DNA of 64,000 bases from Azadirachta indica (Eukaryota > Streptophyta > Magnoliopsida > Sapindales > Meliaceae), in the NCBI GenBank assembly GCA_022749755.1, contig CM040446.1, positions 12,176,367 to 12,240,366 on the forward strand, read 5' to 3'. Shown here one piece after another: positions 43,519 to 54,422 of the stretch. The translations under genes were made by a program, and so were the position numbers. Positions within the stretch are counted from its first letter, which is position 1. Each line of letters opens with the position of its first letter. The notes beneath the pieces were generated by a model. That model was given only the letters and a program-made list of their open reading frames with translations, ran no database searches and was not told the DNA's origin.

Positions 43519-43759
43519 GGGCCGGAAAATAATAGTTTATAAATTAAATTTAAAATTATATAAGAAAAAATTAAAGCAAATCTCCACTACTAATGATTAT
43601 ATAAAAAACATAAGAGAAGAAGATGATCAGCAAGTAATTAAAATCCCACACAAAGTAGCCCTTAAGGAAACAAGAACAAGAAAAAAAAAGGTAGTGGAGA
43701 GTGTATTTGACGCGCTTGGAAATATATACAAGATTAGCCAAAAGATGGATATATGTTGA

Positions 43760-46700
43760 AGAAGAAATAGTGGTGGAAATTTTTTAAAAATGATATTTTG
43801 GTTTCTTCTTTACGCAGAAGTTGCAATGGAGATTACTAGAAGGCCCCTCTAACGGATACTAAATTGCTTAAGCATAACCTCAACTTCAAAATTCAATGAT
43901 TAAAGATATTTAGGTTTATCTTCTAATTGTCGAAAATAGCCTTTGCCTTTGCCTGGCTGCTAATCTGCACTTGTCGTAAAACACATGCATGCAAAATTAC
44001 AAAGTGTTTTTCGTGCCAACAGCAACAGCAAATTGAGTCATTAATAAATGCAGTAAACTTGGTTGGATCAACTCCAATAAGGCAGGCTAGCTAGCTAGCT
44101 ATATAGGAATGGTTTCGGATACTTTTGACTATAATATTATGTAATTAATGGTTGTTTATGGTTCAACTTGCTACATGTCTGTCGGTCCTAAGCTTTGATG
44201 TGATTTTGTTTTCGTTCTTTTGTCTTAGGTTAAATTGTAACGTGGGTAGGTGAGGGTTCAACTTTTGAGAATTTTGGAACAAAATTTTCCACACGGATAA
44301 GGTAAATGATTATATGATTATTTTCAAAATTATTGACTCTATTCTGTGGTTCCCAGCTAGAAAGTTTAATTTGCTTCAGCTGCTTTTGAGGCGTCTCTTA
44401 AAAATAATAAACAGAACTTGTAAGAAGGGTTTTGACTATAATGGTTACAATGATCAATTGTATTGAAACTTAACAACCAAACAATTGTGTTTGACAACGC
44501 CAATTCAATTGTTACTTCAAAAAGAAGTGTGAATATCACGTGATTTTCAATGAATTAATCATTCTTAATTAAATATATATTTTGATTGATTGAGATATCG
44601 TTATTCTAATCCGCTGCATAATTGAATTATTAATTGCTATGTATAAATTAATATGGAGATGAAATTATGAATTTTTATCAAACATTACAAATAATATAAA
44701 CAAACGTTTAAATTTTATTACGAAAGAGTGCTATGTGATGATATTAATCATTAGTAGGATAAATGTATTTTTTTTTTCCTAAACTTTGTAAGTTTAATAT
44801 CATTTATGACATGATATGTGCTTCAATTTAATTTTTAAAACTTCATTAGTTAAATTTAATAAATATTCACTTTTATTTGATAGTTGTTTTTATTATTTAC
44901 CCATACATCACTTATATTTAGTAGTAATTTTTGTTTCACAGTAATGCAAATTAAAATTTATGACTAATATTATATTTTTAGGTATTAATTTTTTTAAAAT
45001 GATAAAATTGAGAATATTTGATTAAATTATTTTTTAAGTACTTAATTCACAATCAAATACGGGATTATCCTAATTAAGATGGTAAAATTTATTATTGATG
45101 TTCACGTAGGGAGAGAGCGCGTGGAAAATACAAATGTTGTTTTTGCTCTGCCACCTTCCACGGAGAGAGATTGGTAGCGAATTGCCAGCCGGACAAGGTT
45201 GACAGAAATGAATAGCAGCACCTACTACTCCCGACACGTGGCAATCTAGTCGAGGTCGGAGCCAATCACTGACCGTAGACGCCTACATGGAAATATTGTG
45301 TTCCCGCATCCTGGCCGTTCATCAATTCAAAAACGTAAAAGCCTTTTGCTTTACACATCAAGATATGATCTTAATGAGCTTAATTAATTTTCTATCATAA
45401 GACAAGCTTCCTATTTCTGTTATTGGTTAATGAAACGTTAATTTAATTAACTTCTTAATATTTAATGGAAGTTACATGGACGTAATTAAATTATTTTGGA
45501 AATTTATTTTATTTAATTAAAAATATATCATAGATGTCGCGTGCGTGCATGCATGTTGAAAGTGATGATTGTAGAAAATTTGGAATTGCGCTTTCAATTA
45601 ATAATTTCTGAAAGTGATATGAGAAGGAGAAGCCAAGCTGTATGAATGTGAATGAATAATACCAATCCATACATAATTAAAACAAGATATATAGATGGGT
45701 AATTCAACTGTTACATGCAATTGCTTCTAGAACCAAAGGGAAAGCATTGGAAGCAGTTTTATAATTAATTGTTTGTGGAGGTGGGCGATCCACCATTCAC
45801 TTCTCTCTTTTCCAATTTCCTATTGCCTTTCATATTTTTCTTAATTAATTTCTTTTTAGTATTTGCTTTTCGCCTTGTGTTATGGCTGTCTCCGTGTGGA
45901 ATTTTAAAGGCAAAAGCTGCTTTCATGTTTGAAGATGGTCCATTTATACAAGCAATAGATATATAAAATATATAAGAGCCTAAAAAGCTTCACAAACTTG
46001 TATGTATTAGCTCAGTGAAAGGATCCAATCAATGGCCTTCAATCGGGACCCAGCTGCCACATGTCAGCTGTACCTCTAACTTCATAGGTTTACAAACTAA
46101 GTAATTCTTTTCAATTAATTGGACATCGTTTTCTTAATTACTAATAGAAATTATTTTATAAATACCCATTTCTCTACATATTTAATTTATTCAAACTTTT
46201 ATCATCATTATTTCATATATTTTCATACAATTAAATTTTTTATTTTTACAAAACAAAAAAAAAAAAAAATTACATCCATTCACTAACACAAGAAAGAGTT
46301 TTGTCAAAGGAAAAACTGGAGCATATACCTTTCAAATTTGTTATCATCCAACCAAAGGGTGGGTGGTCACTCTAATTTTTTTTTTTTTTTTTTAACTTAA
46401 GTTTTAGGTGGATTATTACATTGCTAGACATTGTATGTATAATCTATTATTTATAATTTATTTTTTTAAAATTAATTAATTACAGATTCCGTACGTGAAA
46501 ATAATTTCTTATAGAACTTTTCATTTTGTTATTATCTTCTAATTTGTATGTGGATATATGATTTCAATATATTTTTAAAGGGACAGATGAGCTGTTTAAA
46601 ATTGAGAAGAGTACCCTAATTCCCGTTTGCTAGCTTTTAAAACCTACAAGAAAGGGACAGAATATTTTTGAGTCAATTTCTTCACCTCTAAGGTGTTGTT

Positions 46701-49700
46701 CTTTTAGGTATTTTTTTCCCCCTCCTTAAAGTACTTCATAGAAATTAACAAAGAGTCAAAGACTCTACTTAGACCAGCGATAATTGACATTTTTAAAACG
46801 AGTTTGAAAATTCTTGTTTTTTTTTTCTTTTTATATAGTTAGTACTAATATTTGATTAAATGGAAAAAAAAAAACTGTTAAATACAGAATGATTTAATAA
46901 TTTTCAAAAAGTAATTAATAGTAAATGCATTCTATAAGAAAATATAATTATTTTTAATAAAAAAAACAAATCCATAGATGACAAATAACAAACTCACCAC
47001 TTTTAATTTTTTATCAATAATGGTCTACCCACGACAAGTAATTTATTCACTTATACAAAATTATTGAACAATATTTTTTTAAATAGTTATAAATATCATT
47101 AAATTAATCGATTCTAAAATAAATATATAAACAATATAATAAACTTGTGCTATCTAGAATTATTGGTACAAAAAGATAATAGATATTTAGTGTAAATTAA
47201 CTGAAACAAAATCTAATTTTTGCATTAAATCTTTTATCCTTAAAAAGTTTTGAATTGATACGAATAATGTGAACTCTTACCTTCTATTACTTAAATTTGA
47301 GAGAAAATAAAACATCAGACGTATTTAAGATAATTCCAGAAGATATATAATTTTTTCGTTTTAAACAAATCAAATCCTAGCAAAAAATTTCATGTGGTTA
47401 TCTTGTAAAACATGTGTCAAGCTAACTAAACACTTGATAGCTTTTAGTTTAGTTTAATTATAACTATATACAATAAGGATAACTAAAAGGAAGGACGGTT
47501 AGTTATGAAAAGCTAAAATGAAAACGTGTTGGTAGGAAGTTGAAAGTTGGCTGAATAAAAACTTGTCTTTGATTGTAATGGCGATGGAAGAAAGAAAAGC
47601 TGAGGGTAGACGAAATCGTGATAATTAATTTATAATCACAAAGCAAAGCAAAGCAAAGCAAAGCAAAGCAAAAATATTGTGCTTCTTTTCCTAAATTATA
47701 AAATACAACAACGACATATAAAAGTGAAGCAAAGCAAAGTAATTCCATCCATCAGCATGAATAGTGTAGCGTGTGGGTTTCCCTCTTTTAATAACGACAT
47801 AAATATGTAGTGGATTCACTTTCTCATTTTGCTTTATTTATAAAATCAAATTGGAGAAAATTAAAAACTGTAATTTATAGTTAATGTTTGATTTATTTCC
47901 TTTTATTTCTTTTGCATTTAGGTAAAGCAGCCTAGTTTGATTGCTTTCGGGATTGGAGGATCTTTGCCAGATTATGTTTACAAAATCTAGTTGACAATTT
48001 TTTATTATATTTCTTTCCCATATATTTATTCATAATATATACATTTTTATGATAAAAAGCTATTAAAATTTGATATTTATTTCGATAATAATATTTGTAG
48101 AGACTTGTTTTTAATACCTATTTTATTGATTAAGTTTATAAATTATATTTTTAAAAAAAATGGGATGTTATAGGGTTCACCCTTAGATATTCATGGTCAA
48201 AATAGAATATGAAACAAATTATGTTTAAGACTTAATACTCACATTAATTCGCAAACCTTAAAAAGATTTAAATTTGTAATATTTTTCTCAATCTTATTGA
48301 GATTGTAAATTTCTCATTAAATTGAAAAAAGAAAGAAAGGAAAAAGATTTCTTCATTGAAGATATATAGTTATATATATATATATATATATATATTTTCC
48401 AAATTACATAGTGGACTGACTCCCATCAATTTCACAAGAATTAAGTTCCTTAGGGTTTGGGTGAGTAGCTAGCACGGCGCCCACAAGTGGAGTACATACA
48501 TCAATATAATTACGAGAGTGGAATTAAAATTAACATAATTAAGAAAGTGACTAATGATTGTACGAAAATTAAGTAGCAAAAATTGATTAGATTAAAAATC
48601 TCACCATGAAATTGAAAGCAATTTTGAATGAGCGAATGAATGAATGAAAGAATAGGCCTACGAAGAACCACTAAGTTTCAACCCTCCCCAACTACCTTAA
48701 TAATGTTCCCAAATGACAAAGACTCCCAACATTATTAATTAATCAATCAACGAGCTAAATTAAAATTATTAATTATTAATTGGTTTTATGAGATATTTGG
48801 AGTCCTCCTCTCCTCTCCTCTTGCACTTCTAAATTATTGGTGGTCCGCCAAAACGACATTTACTTAAAAGCTGCTGTATTTTCAAATGTCATTGTCTTTC
48901 CTTCTTTCTCAATTGAATTGTTTCAAAGTCTTTCCTCGACCCAGTAAACTTTAATTTTCAACTTAACTCTTCTTTATATATGTACATATCATGATTGATT
49001 GAAACAATTTCTGAATTGCAAGCAAACTTTTCTTCCAATATTTTTTAAATTATTATTTATCATTTGTTTCGTAGGTGGATTTGCTTTATTGGCTTTTGTG
49101 GTTGACATGTGTCGCCAGCTCGAGGCTACTACCAATACCATATATCCAGACAATCATGGAGGCCTATCGATCTTATCTATAACATGATTTTCAATTTTAT
49201 GAGGAATTATTTGAAATTTTGCTTCTATGTTTTGTAATCTAAGTGCTAGCTAGACCTAGACAAAGAAAATATATATACATATACATTATTTGGCATTATC
49301 ATTTGTTGTATTTCGCGTCAAAATTATTGAATCATGAATATGAAATGCATTTATTTGCATTTCTCAATAATCAATAGGCTCTATCATACGCAAGTATATA
49401 TGTACACATCTCTTTAATCTTTATACATTCATTATAGACTATAGATGACCCACCAAAAAGTGAAAAAAAGAGACCCAGAAAAAGGAAAATTAATTTTATA
49501 GGTTTGTGTCTCCATACGAAAAAGAGTACTTAATATGTAGAACAAAATGAAATTTACGAATTATTTGGTTCATAATTGTTTTAACTTTTGTTTGATATAC
49601 ATTTCGTTGATGGATTAGGTTGGTTTTTGTAATTGTATACCTTTTGCTCTTTTAATTTGTTGCTGAAAAGTTAAGAAGTTTAAATTGTTGGGTTAAGGTG

Positions 49701-51575
49701 GTGAAGAAATTAGAAGACTAATCAAAATTTGAATTAAGAGAGGAAACGAAATCAATATGAGAATGTGATATATGTGTCGTACAAGTTTTAACATACAACA
49801 AATTAAGTAACATTATCATTAATTAATATAACAATGAAATTGGTTTAGCTGCCTGCCTACTTTTGAACGTGATAAAATTAATAAACATGAATCCAAAATA
49901 GGTTATATAGTATAAACAAAACAACCCCAAGAAATGTAAATTTTGATTTTATTTATTTATTTAGATTTTAATTTGATAACTATTTAACAATGGAGAAAGA
50001 TGAAAAGCCCTATAATTTTACATATGCTTACATCATTTATAAACTGTTAGGTTTATATACTTTCAACAGTTGAGATTGAATCTGATACATATAATTCATA
50101 TATAATTAATATATCATAATTAATGCACATGTCAAATTCAATTTCAAACTGTTAAAGTGTATGAATTCGACGGTTTACAAATAAATATAAGTATATGTAT
50201 AAAAAATATAGTTATTAATCCTTCTATAATAATTTTACAAGTGATTTTTAATTTTAAGCAGTGGTTTATATGTATTTTTTTACCTGTAATTAATTAAATC
50301 AAAGCAAAAGTTGATGAAACTTGAACATGATATTGTTTTCCTAACTATTTTGAGTTGCTAATGGAGATTACGTAAGTAACACCATCATGTAATTTATAAT
50401 TTATCATTGCATCAAATTAAAACTGTAACGGGCTTAGCTTATATTTGACAACCCAATATATAGTATTACAAATATTGTTGGGCCATCAAACTGTTGATTA
50501 TTCTGGCTTCCCCCTGGGCTCAACAGCACTAGTATTACCAAAAACAGTATTAATCCAATAACTTGAAGCAAAACCGGAAGATACGTAACTATATTAAATG
50601 TGCAATTTACTTAATTATTACACGGTTTATCTCATGTTAAGGAAGCCTCATTTTACTTGATTTTTTTATTAGTTTAAAGAGTTTTATTAATACTTAAACT
50701 TTTTTAAATTTTTAAATATCATTTAATTGACAGTAAATTAAAATTTTTGAAAATTAAAAAAATCATTTTTTTTATTAAAAAATCTAAAATTTAAATTTTT
50801 GATAGCAAAATTTTTTAAATTTTTTTAAAAAGGTGAAATTGTTTAAAATACTTTTATTTTGTTTTAAAGATTTTATGTTATTTTTTTAAATAAAATAATA
50901 AAAACTTATTTATTAAAATAATTATTCAATCTTTTTTAAAAAATTTTAGTGATAAACAAACGATTAATAAATTTTTATTAAAAATTTAGAAGTTCTAGTA
51001 GTAAAAAGTTACAGATCCTAAGACTCTTCAATGATTAATTCCTATTTTGACACGGGCAATGTATTCCTATTTTCTTACAAATAAATATATAGTTTATATG
51101 TTCAGTTATCAATTTATATAACGGGTATTTAATTAACAATGTATCATTACATTTAGCTATTGCATTGTTCATACATATGATGTAATTCTGGTCTGGTATT
51201 ACTTGTGAAAATTTACACTCAATGTAAAAATCTACATTCAATTCGAGTAAAATTTATCTTTACCTTTTGAGAGAAAAATTAGTTTTCACATTATATTTAA
51301 AATGGGTTGAATCCTTTATTCTCCATTTAAAGGACCACCCCCAACAAAGAGTGATGACAACGTATTAAACTTAGTCAAAACTCTCATTTATTAGTAAATT
51401 TTTTTTTTATGTAATATCAAAAAATTGTATATATAATTTATAATATATATAATGGGGTAGAAGAACCTCATCTGCAAAATATCAATTCTTTACCTTTTAC
51501 TATTACTGCTTGGGAGCCTTAAACGAGCCCTAAACCACTTAGCTATGCACATGGTGTATATATGTGTATATATAA
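43760..51575. other. Gene-poor AT-rich interval
   Basis: About 8 kb without a recognisable gene. Visible items: a relatively GC-rich stretch at 45105-45330 with a G-box (GACACGTGGC), six AAGCA units at 47641-47670, and a TA microsatellite at 48370-48396. Open frames are short and without family resemblance. No RNA gene is seen. Confidence 0.55.
47641..47670. repeat. (AAGCA)6 microsatellite
   Basis: Six perfect pentamer units. A hydrophobic open frame on the minus strand here is an artefact of the repeat. Confidence 0.9.
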
Positions 51576-52123
51576 TGTTTGGGAAAAAAACCTGCTTCAC
51601 GGAGCAAAGAATATGATAATGAAGTTAGGACCTGTTTGACCCAGATTGGATATTATGCTATACTCGAGGCAAGGTATCCCAGGTCAGGCGATGTAGCCCA
51701 CAATGCTTCATTGCTCATGGTCGGGCAAAAACTTGCATCCAAGTCAGGCAAAGAAAATAAAAAGCCCGACTAAGAATTTGGGGGAATCAATCGCAATTCA
51801 TTCTGTAACCACCCACGATTCCACCTTCCATCATCGGTGGTTATGACGAAAAAGGGTTTAGAGCGGTTTATAAAATCCCCGCAATTCATGGTACAAAGTA
51901 CACACACGTCGAACTAAGGCAAAATTCTACAAAATTCTCAACTCAATTAAACTTTCTTTCTCTGAATACTTTGCGGACTTAAGTATTAAAGATCACACGC
52001 TGGAGAGACCTGCTATTCTTTGAGCATTATTATGTAGTAGGTGATGAAGAATTTTAAAGAGAATCCGTAAGGTTCAAGAGTTGTTGTTCGATATCGAAAA
52101 AGACGATTTTTTCGGCATCAACA
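51576..52123. mobile_element. Solo LTR of an LTR retrotransposon
   Basis: A 548-bp segment begins TGTT and ends AACA (short inverted ends) and is flanked by a perfect 5-bp duplication TATAA at 51571-51575 and 52124-52128. A TATA box (TATAAAA) lies at 51869-51875. Downstream is a U5-like part with 'cggacttaagtattaaag' and 'ttcgatatcgaaaaagacg'. No primer-binding site, gag-pol or second LTR is present, so this is what remains after LTR-LTR recombination. The motif style resembles Ty3-type elements, but the family is an inference. It ends 254 bp before the start codon of the LFS-like gene and points the same way if the TATA box is read on the + strand. Confidence 0.88.
51869..51875 (+). promoter_or_regulatory. 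TATA box inside the solo LTR
   Basis: TATAAAA followed by TCCCC, in the expected mid-LTR position. It could drive + strand transcription towards the LFS-like gene. Confidence 0.5.
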
Positions 52124-52377
52124 TATAATATGATTGATGAAGTGCAAATGGTCAATATATCCCAATTACAGCCAGGAGTCCCCCAGTTGAATTTTCTTCG
52201 CTATCTTTTTCTCAATTAAAGTTGGTGAATTAACGAATGGTTGTCTTGTTCCTCTGGATTATTTTCAGCATTGAAAATATCTACCATTATTGCTTCTTCT
52301 ACTTTTCTACGCCACTTAAATGAGCTTCACCTTTGTACTCATCACACTTTAGTATAAAATTTGCTAGTGATCATCAA

Positions 52378-52929
52378 ATGGCATCTGTTCAGCCTCAGCA
52401 AATGACTGGTGATGATCGTCAGAAGAAGAAGCAACGTCCCAAATAGGAAGGCAAGGCTTGTGAAGAGCTAACAAGTGTACAACCAGAACACATATGGCGC
52501 TTCTTGGCAGATTTCTTTGGCTTAAACAAGTGGTTTCCGACTCTAAGAACACGCATTCCCATCCAGGGAATCTCCGGCCAACCCGGATGCGTGCGCTTTT
52601 GCGCCGGTTTCAAGACTCCTGTCGATAAAGATGATGGGAAAATTGTGAACTGGACCAAGCAGAAATTACTAGCCATCAATGCAGAAGAAGCGAGTCTTAG
52701 CTACTCCATTGCCGATGGAAACGTTGGGTTCAATTCATATGTATCGACAGTGACAGTGCTGCCGAAGGAAAACGGGTGTTACGTTGAGAGGAAGTATGAA
52801 GTTGAGCCCGTAAAAGACTGGAAATCTGAGGATTTGGATAATTTTATCAGCAAGGGCTTGAAAGTTGTGGCTGAGAGAATGAAAGAAGCTATTCAAGCTT
52901 ATGAAATCATCATGCAGAACTCTTCATGA
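52378..52929 (+). pseudogene. Lachrymatory-factor-synthase-like protein (START/Bet v1 fold) with one in-frame stop
   Basis: Intronless. From ATG 52378 the frame reads through 183 codons to TGA at 52927, except for one TAG at 52444-52446 (codon 23). The context is Pro-Lys-stop-Glu-Gly-Lys, where the neighbouring paralogue and the family have Trp (KWEGK), so a TGG to TAG change is inferred. Everything after it is intact: 'FFGLNKWFPTLRT', 'GQPGCVRFCAGF', 'NVGFNSYVSTVTVLP', and a C-terminal helix ending near 'MKEAIQAYEI'. The family is PF10604 (polyketide cyclase 2/SRPBCC), related to onion LFS; plant members mostly lack a known substrate. A downstream ATG at 52504 would drop the first beta strand and part of the helices, so I doubt it restores function. 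It is either a recent pseudogene or a null allele. Confidence 0.8.
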
Positions 52930-53297
52930 TTAATAATTTCTCTTGTCTTTACCTGTAAGCTCTTTTGGCCAAATAAATTAATAATTTCTCTCGTCTTTTA
53001 AGTTTGAATCCTGTAGTTATGGGAGGCCAAATAAATTAATATATTTATCTGTAAGCTCTTGTAGTTTCTGGCCACCCATAACAACCTTGGTGATTGTCAA
53101 CATTCCATCGTTTTAATTTATAAATATAAATTTGAGTTAATACATTAACTAAAATGATTTCCCAATTTGTTTCAGACTATGCTTCTAATAAGAAGACAAA
53201 ATGAGATTATTCAACTCTCGTTTATGACTCTAAAAGGCTATGCTATTGCATAGCCATACCTGCGCTACACAGATTGGTGTGTGGGTTTTACTTTCAC

Positions 53298-53802
53298 ATG
53301 GCTAATGAAACAAGGGAAAAATGGGAAGGCAAGGTTCGTGCCTAGCTAACTGGGTGCAGGGCAGACCAAATTTGGCCCCTCCTGGAGGACTTCTTCAACC
53401 TCCATAAATGGCTTCCGGCAATAGACACATGTTATGGAATTGAAGGGACATCAGGTCAACCAGGCTGCATTCGATACTGTGCCGTTTCAACCTCCTGGGA
53501 TGATTCGGGAGACGTCATCAGAAAATGGGCTTGGTAAAGGTTGACAGCAATCGATCCCAGTGAACGGAGTTTTACCTACGAGATTCTCGATGACAATGCT
53601 GGGTATGATTCCCTTTTGGCAACAATGCAGCAATTGCCTCTAGAAAGTGTAGAAGGAGAAAGCTGTGAAATGATCTGGTCGTTTGTTGCAAATCCAGTGA
53701 TAGGATGGAAGTTAGAGGATTTGGTTTACACCTAACGATTTTGCTTTGAAAGGCATGGCTAAACGAATACAAGCAGCTCTCCATACTAGAAATTTCCAGT
53801 GA
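53298..53802 (+). pseudogene. Decayed lachrymatory-factor-synthase-like paralogue
   Basis: A tandem paralogue of the preceding gene, 369 bp downstream. The reading from ATG 53298 (MANETREKWEGK) is broken by TAG at 53343-53345 (a Glu or similar codon in the family), TAA at 53535-53537, and a frameshift around 53723-53733. After that the family C-terminus (ALKGMAKRIQAAL) continues in another frame to a TGA at 53800-53802. Conserved parts still visible are 'WPLLEDFFNLHKWLPAIDT', 'GQPGCIRYCA', 'LTAIDPSERSFTYEI' and 'GWKLEDLV'. Three separate lesions make this a clear pseudogene. It keeps some residues nearer to the family consensus than its neighbour does, so it was probably functional once. Confidence 0.92.
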
Positions 53803-54422
53803 GCTGAGTTCCATCCTAACTGAAAGTTTTCTTTTTAATTTTCTCTAAATGTGGTCAGGGGTTGTTCTTATACTTAGAGCAATTCTCTGTCAAAATTAGC
53901 AGCAAGCGCATTAATTAGAAGGAAACAATTCACAAGGCTGTATATCTCTATTAGAGACGGAAAGAAGACAGAATACAATTTTGTATAACTGGATTTAAAT
54001 TCCCAGTATGGTTACAGTACAGAATATGCAGTATGGACAGGAAATGTAAAAACTTGGTTTCAAAAATAAATTAGAATGTAACAATGGCCTTTCAATAGAT
54101 GAAGAAAACAAAATACATTTATAAACAAGTACAAACTAATGATACAAGCCTCATTTTTCCCAGATGGGATTACAAACTCTTCACACAAGTGTGGCATCTT
54201 CTACTCCCTTTGTTGTGTCAAGTCCGCTGTTAGTGTGTGAATCACCTACAAAACCGAGGTCACTCTCACAAGACCTGCCGATTGCACAGAAATGAACTGA
54301 GAATTCTTTTAGCCAGTTTATTCACCACCATTCGTCGAAAGCACAAGCAGGCCAACTCTCTGAGCTGACAATTTACAACATGTTCTCTTTCTCTACATTT
54401 CCAATACAAGTAGATTTACAAG
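53803..54422. other. Intergenic space with the CDC27 3' region
   Basis: No gene is seen between the LFS-like pseudogene and the CDC27 stop codon. The right part is the presumed CDC27 3' UTR. Confidence 0.5.

Noticed and set aside
47503..47748. Minus-strand open frame with FALLCFALLC repeats
   Set aside because: It is a product of the AAGCA microsatellite.
52504..52929. Separate 141-codon gene starting at ATG 52504
   Set aside because: The conserved family N-terminus (EGKACEEL...HIWRFL) lies in frame upstream of this ATG, so it is the tail of the stopped LFS-like gene.
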